The notes below the pieces were generated by a model that saw only the letters and a program-made list of their open reading frames with translations, ran no database searches and was not told the origin of the DNA. A stretch of 64,000 bases of DNA from an uncultured Verrucomicrobiota bacterium (GTDB lineage: Bacteria > Verrucomicrobiota > Kiritimatiellia > Kiritimatiellales > Tichowtungiaceae), in contig CAIKWE010000036.1 in the NCBI GenBank assembly GCA_903831085.1, positions 39,392 to 103,391 of the forward strand, given 5' to 3'. Each line of letters begins with the position of its first letter. Position 1 is the first letter of the stretch. A program made the translations under genes and the position numbers. This document shows positions 1 to 8,142 of this stretch, piece after piece.

Positions 1-2
1 AG

Positions 3-479
3 GAAAATCGCGACGGAAAACTTTACACCACCGTCCGGTTTGTCGAAACTTCTCGCGACGACCGGCTTAAAACCGTCCTACAAAAGGAATATGAAATCAA
101 AGGCGACACTGTTCACTTTGACGCATTGATCGTCACCTTTTCCGATCAGGCGGTCATGGACGGCAAGGAGCGCTCACTCTATCTCTGGCGGCGCGTTTAC
201 GGCGAGAATCAGACGCCTGCCGACGGATTTGCGATTGAAGAGCAGGGCACCGCACCGGCCCGCTACGCCGATCTGCTCGGACGCCTGCGCCTTTCAGAAC
301 GAAAAATATTTTGGACTGCGATCTGGGATTTAGCCAATGACCCCGAAGCGCTCCAGCGGCACGGCATCAAAGCCATCTACGGCAATGCGGTGTATAAAAA
401 ACTGCGCCCCGGCCTTATCTACGTCTTTAAGATCAGCGCCTCCGGTCAGGTCTATCCCGAAACCGTTCCGGATTTGTAA
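3..479 (+). CDS. 3' part of an unrecognised protein (5' end outside window)
   Basis: The open frame runs into the window from its first bases and ends at TAA 477-479, so the gene starts upstream; an internal TTG near 126 is not a convincing start. About 158 residues are visible. The sequence is mixed charged and hydrophobic, with a segment rich in Trp, Arg and Tyr in the middle (SLYLWRRVYGE) and a likely beta-rich C-terminal part ending VYPETVPDL. No membrane segment, signal peptide or catalytic motif is visible in this part. I do not recognise the family. Codon use matches its neighbours, so it is probably a genuine resident gene. Confidence 0.6.
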   Translation, partial: ENRDGKLYTTVRFVETSRDDRLKTVLQKEYEIKGDTVHFDALIVTFSDQAVMDGKERSLYLWRRVYGENQTPADGFAIEEQGTAPARYADLLGRLRLSERKIFWTAIWDLANDPEALQRHGIKAIYGNAVYKKLRPGLIYVFKISASGQVYPETVPDL

Positions 480-645
480 GGCGCGGTCACCGCCCGCACC
501 CACAGAAGACAATCTCTGTAGCCGCGTCCGGTGGGCGCGGCTTAGGTGGAGCGGGCGCTCCGCGCACACTTCTTATTTAAAAACGCGCCGGGACGGCGCG
601 TTCCACCTTATTTGCGTTAATTCGCGTCCATTCGCGGTTAAAGCT
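480..645. repeat. Cluster of interspersed palindromic repeats
   Basis: This intergenic stretch consists of repeat units. At 480-541 two arms of a GTAGCCGCG(T/G)CCGGTGGGCGCGG-type unit face each other; the same unit recurs near 21.3, 36.0 and 42.15 kb. At 545-605 there is a GC-rich inverted repeat around GCGCGCCGGGACGGCGCG. At 610-642 there is a TTTGCGTTAATTCGCG / TTCGCGGTTAA motif, which overlaps the last codons of cysS. The genes on both sides converge, so the hairpins may also stop transcription. Confidence 0.6.
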
Positions 646-2029
646 TTTTCAGCTTCGGGCCGGCGGGCGTGTCCTGGACGGTCCAGCCGGCGGCGGCGAT
701 GGCGTCGCGCAGGCGGTCGGCTTCGGCAAAGTTTTTAGCCTTTTTGGCGGCGACGCGCGCTTCGGCCATCTGAATGAGTTCTGCCGGAACTTCGGCGGCG
801 GGCGGCATCAGGAAGCCGAGGACGCTATCCAGTTTTTTCCAAAGGTTGGAAACGGCCAGCGCGGTTTTTGAAGCCATGGGAAAAGCTTTGTTGCCTTCGT
901 GGACACCGTCGAACAGTGCGCCGAGCGAACCGGCGATGTTGAGATCGTCGTCGAGTTCTGCGGCAAAACGTTTTTCGAGTTCAACGGCCCAGCCGGGCAG
1001 GCTACCCGCTTTCGTCTCACTGCCAGCAGCATCTTTGACCTTGGCGTAAAACTCGTCGAGGCGGGCGAGGGCGGCGCGCGCGGCGGTCAGCGATTCGAAG
1101 GTGAAGTTGAGTGACTGGCGGTAGTGCGTGCCGAGCAGTTCGTAGCGGATTTCGCGTCCGGTAAAGCCCTTTTCGAGCACCTGCCGCAGCGTGTAGAAGT
1201 TTCCGAGCGACTTGGACATTTTTTTGCCGTCCACGACGAGGTGGGCGCAGTGCATCCAGTATTTGGCGTACATCTTGCCGTTGGCGCCTTCGCTCTGGGC
1301 GATTTCGTCTTCGTGGTGCGGGAAAATGTTATCCACGCCGCCGGTGTGCAGGTCGAAGGTTTCGCCGAGATATTTCATGCTCATGGCGGAACATTCGATA
1401 TGCCAGCCGGGGCGGCCTTTACCCCACGGAGAATCCCAGACGACGTCGCCGTCGTCCGCGTCATAGCTTTTCCAGAGGGCGAAGTCGGCGGCGTTTTCCT
1501 TGTCGTACTCGTCCTGCGCGACGCGCGCGCCGGAGCGCATCCCTTCGCGGTCGAGGTGCGCCAGTTTTCCATACTCCGGAAACTTATCGATCGGGAAATA
1601 GACCGAGCCGTCATCGGATTTGTAAGCCAGTCCTTTGGCAAAAAGCTTTTCGATGATCGCGATCATTTCGGGGATGCAGTCGGTCGCGGCGGGATAAAAT
1701 TCGGCAGGCTCAATGTTGAGCGTCTTGAGGTCGTCAAAAAAGGCGTCTTTATATTTCTGCGTGTAGTCGCGCAGAGGAAGGCCGGTTTCGCGTGAGCCGC
1801 GGATCGTCTTGTCGTCCACGTCGGTCAGATTCTGCACCTGAGTTACCGCAAAGCCTTTGTACTTCAGCCAGCGGCGTAGCAGATCCTCGAACATGTAGGC
1901 GCGGTAGTTGCCGATGTGGGCGTAGTTGTAAACCGTCGGGCCGCAGGTGTACATGCGGACGTGGTTGTCTCTCAGCGGAACCAGCTCCTCCTGCGAGCGG
2001 GACATCGTGTTGTAAATCTTAAAGCTCAT
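638..2029 (-). CDS. cysS: Cysteinyl-tRNA synthetase
   Basis: Class I aminoacyl-tRNA synthetase charging tRNA-Cys in the cytosol. The 463-residue length matches the family (about 460). Visible motifs in order: the first zinc-ligand Cys in YTCGPTVY (residue about 29), the HIGH-type signature as HIGN (38-41), the zinc site WHIECS followed by HHEDE (about 210-240), and KMSKS (about 270). The C-terminal helical region holds the DALR-type anticodon-binding part. Near residue 393 a TTCCAANNNTTGGAA palindrome is read as SNLWKKL without lengthening the protein. It stands alone, with repeat DNA on both sides. Confidence 0.97.
   Translation of the reverse strand: MSFKIYNTMSRSQEELVPLRDNHVRMYTCGPTVYNYAHIGNYRAYMFEDLLRRWLKYKGFAVTQVQNLTDVDDKTIRGSRETGLPLRDYTQKYKDAFFDDLKTLNIEPAEFYPAATDCIPEMIAIIEKLFAKGLAYKSDDGSVYFPIDKFPEYGKLAHLDREGMRSGARVAQDEYDKENAADFALWKSYDADDGDVVWDSPWGKGRPGWHIECSAMSMKYLGETFDLHTGGVDNIFPHHEDEIAQSEGANGKMYAKYWMHCAHLVVDGKKMSKSLGNFYTLRQVLEKGFTGREIRYELLGTHYRQSLNFTFESLTAARAALARLDEFYAKVKDAAGSETKAGSLPGWAVELEKRFAAELDDDLNIAGSLGALFDGVHEGNKAFPMASKTALAVSNLWKKLDSVLGFLMPPAAEVPAELIQMAEARVAAKKAKNFAEADRLRDAIAAAGWTVQDTPAGPKLKKL
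837..851. repeat. TTCCAA-N3-TTGGAA palindrome inside cysS
   Basis: Perfect 15-bp palindrome with spacer AGG and T-run/A-run flanks, in frame in cysS. A degenerate partner with T5 and A4 flanks (TTGAAG-N3-TGGGAA-like) begins 31 bp further on, at 868. Confidence 0.85.
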
Positions 2030-2098
2030 AGGCGGGCTATGTTACTTTATTTGAGTTTTGTGGCAAGCCTTCGCCGTATTGGACAGAGCAACTGCAAT

Positions 2099-2182
2099 GG
2101 CCATAAAAAACACAAAAAGGCACCAGAAGGAATAAAGTGAAGCTGGTCTTTTCGTGGTTTCTTGTGTTTTTTGTGGCTAATG
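2099..2182. repeat. CACAAAAAACACAA-type inverted-repeat element, copy 1
   Basis: The left arm GGCCATAAAAAACACAAAAAGG and right arm CGTGGTTTCTTGTGTTTTTTGTGGC are inverted copies separated by about 30 bp. A second element of the same build lies at 33187-33267 and a partial one near 3490. It fills the gap between cysS and the Mur-type ligase gene and touches that gene's stop codon. Confidence 0.75.
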
Positions 2183-3472
2183 AATCTTCGCGGCCAGCCG
2201 TTTTGCGAAGAGCGGTAACTCGGGATCGCGGGCGCCCATGCCAAGCACTGGCAGACCTTCTGCGAGCAGTTGTTTTTCCAAGGTTTGAAAATCTTCGACA
2301 AACTCCGCCGGAACACCGGCGGCTTTCAGCCGTTCGACAAACTGTTCCGAGGTGATTTTAATATTCACGGTTCCGCCCGCGAAATAGACCGGCAGGATGA
2401 AGAGCTTGTCTTGCGGACGTTTTTTCCAATGGCTGGAAAAAATTTCAACTAGACCGTCGGCCAGTTGGAAAAGCGGGGTGTAGCCGTGCGGACGCCAGTA
2501 GGCCGAGAAGGCCGGAAACTCTGCGGAAGCCGCTTCGAGCGCGGCGGCGATTTTAACCGGGCTGTGCGCGAAGTCATCAATCACTTTCGGGCCGACGCGT
2601 TCCAAACGCCGTTCAATGCCTTTGAAGCTACCGACGGCAGCCTTACATTTTTCTATGTCCAGGTTAAGAGCCTTGCAGAGCGTCAGCGCATTGTTGACGT
2701 TCTCGATGTTGTGTTTGCCCAAAAGGGGATTTGGACAGGTAAACGGTTCAAAGTTTTTAATCACGACACCCGACACTTGACACTCAAATTGTGAAAACAA
2801 TTTGTGGAGTTCGGAGAGTTCAAAATGATCTTCGGCGATGTTGGTGATGACGGCGTGGTGCGGATGAAACTTCAGGAACGAGCGGTCGCTTTCGTCGGCC
2901 TCGATGATCCACGGCCCGGTTCCGTATCTCACGTTGCCCAGAGAGTGGCAGCGGCATCCCTGCCGCTGATTGCAGAGGCTGGAAGCCTCTGCCACATTAT
3001 TGCTCTTCCAATTCAAAACCGGTGCGCCGCAATAAACCGTCGGATCTTTTTCCAAACATTGGAAAATCCAGCCGAGCAGTCCCGTGACAGTGGATTTTCC
3101 GGCGGTTCCGGCGACGGCGATCACTTCCTTGCCTTCGCAGAGTTTCGCCAACATGTCGGCGCGGTGGAGCAGGGGAATGTTCAGGGCCTTGGCTTTCTGG
3201 ATGTCCGGATTGTCGGATTCGATGGCGGTGCTGTAGACCACGAAGTCAGTGTCGGCGGTAATGCCGGAGCCGTCCTGTGGCAAAATCTCGATACCGAGAT
3301 TTTTTAGAGATTGCCTGCCGCTTGCGAGCATAAGCTCGCGACGCGGGGAGATTCCAAAGGCTTCTGCCCGGTCAGAGCCGGAAACGGAATATCCGGCGTG
3401 TGCGGCCAGTTGCGCGACGCCGTTCATTCCCGTTCCGCCGATGCCGATGACATGGATTTTTTTGCCGTTCAT
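2177..3472 (-). CDS. mpl: Mur ligase family protein, Mpl/MurC-like
   Basis: ATP-dependent amide-bond ligase of peptidoglycan metabolism: either recycling of murein tripeptide (Mpl) or L-Ala addition (MurC). It begins with the nucleotide-sugar fold HVIGIGGTGMNG. The P-loop is GTAGKST (about residue 123), followed by EADESDRS, the NIAEDHFE region, and HNIENVNNA and DDFAHSP in the C-terminal part; these are Mur hallmarks, and DDFAHSP fits Mpl best. I chose the ATG at 3472; a GTG seven codons upstream is possible. Three kinds of repeat are embedded in frame: a GCGAGC hairpin, a GCAGAGGC-type double hairpin and three TTCCAA palindromes. The fold motifs are intact, so it is probably functional. Confidence 0.85.
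   Translation of the reverse strand: MNGKKIHVIGIGGTGMNGVAQLAAHAGYSVSGSDRAEAFGISPRRELMLASGRQSLKNLGIEILPQDGSGITADTDFVVYSTAIESDNPDIQKAKALNIPLLHRADMLAKLCEGKEVIAVAGTAGKSTVTGLLGWIFQCLEKDPTVYCGAPVLNWKSNNVAEASSLCNQRQGCRCHSLGNVRYGTGPWIIEADESDRSFLKFHPHHAVITNIAEDHFELSELHKLFSQFECQVSGVVIKNFEPFTCPNPLLGKHNIENVNNALTLCKALNLDIEKCKAAVGSFKGIERRLERVGPKVIDDFAHSPVKIAAALEAASAEFPAFSAYWRPHGYTPLFQLADGLVEIFSSHWKKRPQDKLFILPVYFAGGTVNIKITSEQFVERLKAAGVPAEFVEDFQTLEKQLLAEGLPVLGMGARDPELPLFAKRLAAKIH
2276..2438. repeat. Two TTCCAA palindromes in mpl
   Basis: The copy at 2276-2290 (right arm TTGAAA, one mismatch) is read as DFQTLEK. The copy at 2424-2438 (right arm CTGGAA) is read as FSSHWKK. Both carry T-run and A-run flanks. 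Confidence 0.75.
2938..3000. repeat. In-frame double hairpin repeat inside mpl
   Basis: GGCAGCGGCATCCCTGCCGC and GCAGAGGCTGGAAGCCTCTGC form two adjacent hairpins. They encode a Cys-rich, otherwise unexplained stretch (EASSLCNQRQGCRCHSL) just before the conserved GPWIIEADESD block. It looks like a repeat unit that entered the gene in frame. Confidence 0.7.
3050..3064. repeat. TTCCAA palindrome in mpl (third copy)
   Basis: Perfect palindrome with spacer ACA and flanks TTTT/AAAAT. It is read on the minus strand as IFQCLEK, just after the P-loop helix. Confidence 0.85.
3321..3345. repeat. GCGAGC-ATAA-GCTCGC hairpin repeat in mpl
   Basis: Six-bp perfect stem (3324-3329 with 3334-3339) with an ATAA loop. 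It encodes part of RRELMLASGRQS, which interrupts the first Rossmann domain where family members have a short loop. Confidence 0.6.
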
Positions 3473-3479
3473 GTGGAAG

Positions 3480-3593
3480 AGAGTATTACCCACGAATCAC
3501 ACGAATCACACGAAAAATCAGAACGGGAGGCGAAGAGTTTTTTGACAGGATCAACAGGATGTCAGGATGAGGCTGGTTGAACGATCGGCCTCT
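3480..3593. repeat. Direct repeats and degenerate interspersed repeat
   Basis: CACGAATCACACGAATCACACGAAAAA near 3490-3515 is a short direct repeat related to the CACAAAAAACACAA family. GACAGGATCAACAGGATGTCAGGATG at about 3543-3569 is a second repeat-like stretch built on CAGGAT. No gene is visible. Confidence 0.45.
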
Positions 3594-4064
3594 CTATGGT
3601 TCCAGTTTCCCGACCGTGATGTACGGATCAATTCCCATCTTCTTCCAGAACGCGAGCGCAGTGTTGTTTTGAGTCGTGATTCTGACGTCCACGAACTTCA
3701 TGCCTTTCTCGCGGAAGAACTCCAGCGCACGGTCTACCAGTTCGCGGGCGACACCTTGACGCCGGAATGGCTCCGACACAAACAAGTCCCAAATCTGACC
3801 TTGTTGCGGAATCACGAAGCATGGCGGACGCTTCAGGATTGAGCCGTGAAGGAACCCGACGACGTACCCGTTGGACTCAGCGAGAAGCAGCAGGTCGGAG
3901 GGTTCGTTCGGGAGCTTGCGGAGATGGTCGGAAAAGTCGATGGCAGCCCTGTCGCTGATCTCAAAACACGGGCTGTATTGAAGATGGTAGCGGAGCAACT
4001 CCTGCCAGAGTTGCGCCACCTGGTCCGCGTCATCTGGGATCGCCTTGCGAATGGTCACTTTCAT
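3594..4064 (-). CDS. GNAT-family N-acetyltransferase
   Basis: A 156-residue single-domain acetyltransferase of the GNAT fold, moving an acetyl group from acetyl-CoA to an unknown amine. It starts with the typical beta-1 strand VTIRKAIPDDADQVAQLW. The acetyl-CoA pyrophosphate loop is RRQGVARELV (about 102-111, a version of Q/RxxGxG/A), and NNTALAFWKKMGI near the C-terminus is the usual helix-4/beta-6 signature. It has its own transcription unit, divergent from birA. The substrate cannot be deduced. Confidence 0.85.
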   Translation of the reverse strand: MKVTIRKAIPDDADQVAQLWQELLRYHLQYSPCFEISDRAAIDFSDHLRKLPNEPSDLLLLAESNGYVVGFLHGSILKRPPCFVIPQQGQIWDLFVSEPFRRQGVARELVDRALEFFREKGMKFVDVRITTQNNTALAFWKKMGIDPYITVGKLEP

Positions 4065-4232
4065 CTTTCTCTCCAGGCCAACAGTGTCATTAGCTCTTCT
4101 TTAGTTTTTAACGGGTTAATTTGCGAATGCCGTGAATGTAGTGCTGCGGTTCAATGATGAAAAGCCGGAAACATGATTGATCTCCGATTTTTCTGATGGT
4201 CGTTTTCTGTCAAAACAGGCATACATTTCTCA

Positions 4233-4976
4233 GTGAAATTTTATCTCCAGTGGTACGCGCGGCTTCCATCCACCAACACCTTTCTCAAGGAGCGGCTGGC
4301 GGTGGAGAGCAATCTGCCATCCGGCAAGGTGATTGCGGCGCGCGAGCAGACGCAGGGTCGAGGACGGCTTGATCGTGAATGGGTTTCTTCAACCGGCGAA
4401 AACCTGACGTTTTCCATTTTCCTGCGCGGAAGTTATGATCGCCGTAAACTGCCCGCCGCTTCGATGGCCGCGGCGGTCGCCGTGGCTGAACTGCTCGAAG
4501 CGGAAGGATTGAAGCCGTCGCTGAAATGGCCGAACGATGTGCTGGTGAACGGTAAAAAAATCTGCGGGATTCTTTCCGAGGGAATATCCGGCGGCGTGAT
4601 TATCGGCATCGGACTGAACGTCAATATGCAGAACGCAGAACACATTGATCAGCCAGCGACCTCCATTCTGATGGAAGCCGGCAAACGGCGCGACATCGAT
4701 GAGTTGCTTGGAAAACTGCTGAAGCGGCTTTCTGTCCGGCTCGACGAATGGGCGGCGGGCGGATTTTTCGCGATCCGGAAGAACTGGGAGGCAAAAGTCC
4801 CCGCCTTCGCCAAGGCTTCGGCGGGCGAGCCAGATATCGGGAAAATGGTCACTGTGCGCGACGGCGGCACGGCTCATAAAGGAGTTCTGGCTGGTTTCGG
4901 GCCGGATGGGGAACTGCTGTTGCGGGCGGACGACGGGACGGTTTTATCCATTTGGGCGGGCGACTTGTCCTCTTAG
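4233..4976 (+). CDS. birA: Biotin--[acetyl-CoA-carboxylase] ligase, short form
   Basis: Attaches biotin to the carboxylase carrier protein via biotinyl-AMP. At 247 residues it lacks the N-terminal helix-turn-helix of E. coli BirA, so it is a catalytic-only form without repressor function. Visible are TNTFLKE (about 14-20), the nucleotide-binding loop GRGRLDREW (about 41-49), KWPNDVLVNGKKICGIL (about 89-105) and the biotin-site stretch GIGLNVN. The SH3-like C-terminal domain follows. Start is GTG 4233; no better in-frame ATG is seen upstream. A palindromic in-frame repeat (read AFAKASAGE) sits at about residues 190-199 in the linker between the two domains. Confidence 0.93.
   Translation: MKFYLQWYARLPSTNTFLKERLAVESNLPSGKVIAAREQTQGRGRLDREWVSSTGENLTFSIFLRGSYDRRKLPAASMAAAVAVAELLEAEGLKPSLKWPNDVLVNGKKICGILSEGISGGVIIGIGLNVNMQNAEHIDQPATSILMEAGKRRDIDELLGKLLKRLSVRLDEWAAGGFFAIRKNWEAKVPAFAKASAGEPDIGKMVTVRDGGTAHKGVLAGFGPDGELLLRADDGTVLSIWAGDLSS
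4799..4826. repeat. In-frame palindrome read as AFAKASAGE inside birA
   Basis: CCCGCCTTCGCC and GGCTTCGGCGGGC form a long imperfect hairpin. It encodes PAFAKASAGEP between the catalytic and C-terminal domains of the biotin ligase, where family members have only a short linker. The unit resembles palindromic repeats known to enter genes in frame in many bacteria. Confidence 0.75.
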
Positions 4977-5051
4977 TCCTTTTCAGCCCGTTTTCCTTCA
5001 GCTATCATGCCGCCTTTCTTAGGCAATTTGTTCAGATAACGCGGAGGAAAA

Positions 5052-6452
5052 ATGAGCGGATTCTTCGGAGCGACGTTGAAACGGGACAGTGTGCTGGATG
5101 TGTTTTACGGAACCGACTATCACTCTCATTTGGGAACGCAGCGCGGCGGTATGGCGGCGCTGGATGCTGACGGCGGATTCACCCGCTACATTCACGATAT
5201 CCGCAACGCCCAGTTTCGCTCCAAGTTTGAAGATGATCTGCCGAAGATGAGCGGCAACAGCGCGATCGGCATCATCAGCGACTACGAAGATCAGCCGTTG
5301 ATCATTAACTCCCGTCACGGGCGCTACGCGATTGTCACCGTCGGTGTGGTGCATAATGCCGCCGCGCTTGAGGCGGAGGCCTGCGCATCCGGCGCCCATT
5401 TTTCCGAAATGAACGGCAATGAGGTCAATCCCACGGAGCTGATCGCCCACCTGATCAATCAGGGCAAGAATTTCACCGACGGTCTCGCGAAAGCGCAGGC
5501 GGCCGTTGAAGGTTCCTCGTCGATTCTGCTGCTCACCAAAGAGGGGATTTACGCGGCGCGCGACCGGCTGGGCCGGACGCCTGTGATTGTCGGAAAAAAC
5601 AAAGACGGCTATGCGGTCACTTTCGAAACCTGCGCCCTGCCGAATCTGCAGTACACGATTGAGCGCGAACTCGGCCCCGGCGAAATTGTCCGCCTGACCG
5701 CCAATGGCGTGGAGCGGATGAAGTGCCCCGGCGATTGCATGAGGATCTGTTCGTTCCTTTGGGTGTATTACGGCTATCCCGCTTCCACCTACGAGGGGCG
5801 CAACACCGAAGATGTCCGCAACGAATGCGGGCGTATGCTCGCCCGGCGCGATGATGTTGAAGCCGACAGTGTGTGCGGCATCCCTGACTCCGGCACCGCC
5901 CACGCCCTCGGCTATGCGGAAGAATCCGGCATACCGCACCGGCGGCCATTTGTGAAATACACACCCACCTGGCCGCGCAGTTTCATGCCGCAGAATCAGC
6001 AGGAACGCAACCGCGTCGCCAAGATGAAGCTCATTCCCGTGCGTGAACTGATCGAAGGCAAGCGGCTGCTCTTTTGCGAAGATTCCATCGTGCGCGGCAC
6101 ACAGCTGCAGGACACCATCGAGCGGCTTTACAGTGAATATGGCGCCAAAGAAGTCCACATGCGTCCGGCCTGTCCGCCGCTGGTTTTCGGCTGCAAATAT
6201 CTGAACTTTTCCCGTTCGCGCTCCGTCGACGAGCTCGCCACGCGCATCGCAATCAAGGAACTGGAAGGGGAATATGTTCACCTTGATGAGTACGCCGACG
6301 ACACCACCGAGCGCTATAAGGCGATGGTGCAGAAAATCTGCGAACGGCTTAACCTGACCTCGCTCCGCTTCCAGACTCTGGATGATTTGATCAAGGCCAT
6401 CGGCCTGCCGAAGGAAAAACTCTGCACCTACTGCTGGGACGGAAAGGAGTAA
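5052..6452 (+). CDS. PurF-like amidophosphoribosyltransferase without the N-terminal Cys
   Basis: A 466-residue protein with the PurF layout: N-terminal class II glutaminase fold and C-terminal phosphoribosyltransferase. The PRPP-binding motif is LLFCEDSIVRGTQLQ (about 339-353). Possible Fe-S ligand cysteines occur near the C-terminus (ACPPLVFGC and CTYC). The start is MSGFFG at 5052, behind a strong GGAGG. PurF normally has Cys directly after Met as the glutaminase nucleophile; here it is Ser. It may therefore use free ammonia, receive ammonia from a partner, or be a paralogue with another role. A flavin-reductase-like gene follows 6 bp downstream. Confidence 0.85.
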   Translation: MSGFFGATLKRDSVLDVFYGTDYHSHLGTQRGGMAALDADGGFTRYIHDIRNAQFRSKFEDDLPKMSGNSAIGIISDYEDQPLIINSRHGRYAIVTVGVVHNAAALEAEACASGAHFSEMNGNEVNPTELIAHLINQGKNFTDGLAKAQAAVEGSSSILLLTKEGIYAARDRLGRTPVIVGKNKDGYAVTFETCALPNLQYTIERELGPGEIVRLTANGVERMKCPGDCMRICSFLWVYYGYPASTYEGRNTEDVRNECGRMLARRDDVEADSVCGIPDSGTAHALGYAEESGIPHRRPFVKYTPTWPRSFMPQNQQERNRVAKMKLIPVRELIEGKRLLFCEDSIVRGTQLQDTIERLYSEYGAKEVHMRPACPPLVFGCKYLNFSRSRSVDELATRIAIKELEGEYVHLDEYADDTTERYKAMVQKICERLNLTSLRFQTLDDLIKAIGLPKEKLCTYCWDGKE

Positions 6453-6458
6453 GCCGGT

Positions 6459-6965
6459 ATGAAAAATTTCAAGGAAATCAGTCCGGACGATTTAAATGAA
6501 AGCGCAGTTCGTTTAATCGGCAAAGAGTGGATGCTGATCACAGCCGGAACGATCGGCAAGTGGAACACCATGACCGCCAGCTGGGGCGCGCTGGGGCAAC
6601 TTTGGCGCAAGCCGGCGGCGTTTATGTTTATCCGTCCGACCCGCCATACCTTCGAGTTTGCGAACCGCGAGCCTCTTTTCACCCTCTGCTTTTTTGAAGA
6701 AAAATACCGCAAGGCGCTGAGTTTTTGCGGCGAGCATTCGGGACGCGACTGTGACAAGGCCAAAGAAACCGGTCTGACGCCATTTGAAGTCGCGCCGGGA
6801 ACCGTGGCGTTTGAAGAGGCCCGCCTGATCCTTGTCTGCCGTAAGCTCTATTTTCAGGATATAAAGCCGGAACAGTTCCTCGATCCGGAGATTGAGATAA
6901 ATTATCCGAAGAAGGACTATCACCGCATGTTTGTCGGCGAGGTGCAAAAGGTTCTGCGCCGCTGA
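6459..6965 (+). CDS. Flavin reductase-like domain protein
   Basis: A 168-residue protein of the FMN-binding flavin reductase / flavoredoxin family. It opens with an Ile-Gly-Lys-Glu-Trp-Met-Leu-Ile-Thr-Ala-Gly strand and the NTMTASWGALGQLW loop, which in this family contacts FMN; IRPTRHTFEFANR follows, and the C-terminal end is YHRMFVGEVQKVL. No second domain is present. It likely acts as a soluble FMN-dependent reductase or electron carrier. It is 6 bp behind the PurF-like gene and probably cotranscribed; that partnership has no obvious explanation. A triplet of palindromes follows its stop codon. Confidence 0.82.
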   Translation: MKNFKEISPDDLNESAVRLIGKEWMLITAGTIGKWNTMTASWGALGQLWRKPAAFMFIRPTRHTFEFANREPLFTLCFFEEKYRKALSFCGEHSGRDCDKAKETGLTPFEVAPGTVAFEEARLILVCRKLYFQDIKPEQFLDPEIEINYPKKDYHRMFVGEVQKVLRR

Positions 6966-6966
6966 G

Positions 6967-7043
6967 TTCCGAGGGTTGGAAAAACTGAGCAAAAAATTTC
7001 CAAACATTGGAAAAAATGGCATATAGGGTTCCGAGGTTTGGAA
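6967..7043. repeat. Three phased TTCCAA palindromes upstream of pyrB
   Basis: Cores begin at 6967 (TTCCGA-GGG-TTGGAA), 6998 (TTCCAA-ACA-TTGGAA) and 7029 (TTCCGA-GGT-TTGGAA), exactly 31 bp apart. The last core ends 13 bp before the pyrB start codon, just before its GGGAGG ribosome site. This is the best candidate in the window for an operator. Confidence 0.85.
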
Positions 7044-7056
7044 ACAGGGAGGTTGC

Positions 7057-8142
7057 ATGAGCAAAACGGCGGCATTAGACCGGATCGCGTGGGATCAATT
7101 CAGCGGATTAAGCTCTATCGAGAAGGCGCCGTATTTTATCGAAAACGGCCGATCATTCCATGCGCTGGTCGCCCAGCAGTTCAGCCGTCCGATGCTCGAA
7201 GATCTCTGCTCGCTGGCCACCTGTGTGCGGCGCATTGCCAAAACCCGCGAAGGCAGCGCGTTTCTTCAGACTCAGCTGTTTGACCGGCACGCCATGCTTT
7301 ATTTCGCCCAGCCCTCGACCCGCACCTATCTTTCGTTTTACTCCGCCTGTCAGATCATCGGCATGAAGACCATGAATGTGCGCGACAGCTCCACCTCCAG
7401 CGAAATGAAAGGTGAGTCGCCGGAGGATTCCGTTCGGACGTTCAGTTCATATGCCGACCTCATCATTATGCGCCATCCGGCGGGCGGCTTCGCCGAGCGC
7501 ATCGCATGGATGCTTTCGAACACCTCGCGCCCCGTGCCGGTCGTCAACGCCGGTTCCGGTAAAGACCAGCATCCGACGCAGGCTCTGCTCGATATCTACA
7601 CGCTGGCGCGCAGCTTTGAAAAGACCGGCGGCATTGACGGTAAAAAAATCGCCTTCGTCGGCGACCTGAAACGCGGACGCACCGTCCGTTCGCTGGCGTG
7701 GCTGCTCACGCAGTACAAAGGCGTCAAAGCCTACTTCGTCGCGCCGCCGGAACTGCAGATCGGCGACGACATTCTCAAGCAGCTCGACGCGGCGGGAATG
7801 CCGTATGAAATCAGCACCGACTTCGCCAAGGTGATTCCGGAAGTAGACGCCATCTACATGACCCGCATTCAGGATGAGTGGGACGTGGACGGCGAAAGCA
7901 GTAAGATCGACACATCGGCCTACCACTTCACCAAGGAGCACCTAAAGGTTCTCGGTAAAAACGCCGTCATCATGCATCCGCTGCCGCGCCGCCTCGAAAT
8001 CGATCCGGCGGTCGACAGCGACCCGCGCGCCGTTTACTGGCGGCAGGTGCGTAACGGCATGTGGATTCGCGCCGCGCTGATTCTGAGCATCTTCGAGTGC
8101 GACGGCGCCGTGAGCGACTATTGTAAGGAGCGGAAACTATGA
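7057..8142 (+). CDS. pyrB: Aspartate carbamoyltransferase, catalytic chain
   Basis: Condenses carbamoyl phosphate and L-aspartate in pyrimidine synthesis. Signature motifs: [12 protein letters not shown] (carbamoyl-phosphate site, about residue 87), [13 protein letters not shown] (about 169-181) and [11 protein letters not shown] (about 307). At 361 residues it is about 50 longer than classical chains; the extra length is mostly an N-terminal extension before the first conserved helix. No pyrI regulatory chain is adjacent. A GGGAGG site precedes the ATG, and three phased palindromes lie immediately upstream. Its stop overlaps the argF start (ATGA), so the two transcarbamoylases, which share carbamoyl phosphate, are cotranscribed. 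Confidence 0.93.
   Translation: MSKTAALDRIAWDQFSGLSSIEKAPYFIENGRSFHALVAQQFSRPMLEDLCSLATCVRRIAKTREGSAFLQTQLFDRHAMLYFAQPSTRTYLSFYSACQIIGMKTMNVRDSSTSSEMKGESPEDSVRTFSSYADLIIMRHPAGGFAERIAWMLSNTSRPVPVVNAGSGKDQHPTQALLDIYTLARSFEKTGGIDGKKIAFVGDLKRGRTVRSLAWLLTQYKGVKAYFVAPPELQIGDDILKQLDAAGMPYEISTDFAKVIPEVDAIYMTRIQDEWDVDGESSKIDTSAYHFTKEHLKVLGKNAVIMHPLPRRLEIDPAVDSDPRAVYWRQVRNGMWIRAALILSIFECDGAVSDYCKERKL

Noticed and set aside
5019..6281. 420-codon open frame opposite the PurF-like gene
   Set aside because: Antisense shadow of a conserved enzyme, with no ribosome site and no recognisable motif.
6967..7043. CRISPR array (repeats at regular 31-bp spacing)
   Set aside because: The repeats are 15-bp palindromes, only three, with short unequal spacers, and the same word occurs alone throughout the window; no cas genes.
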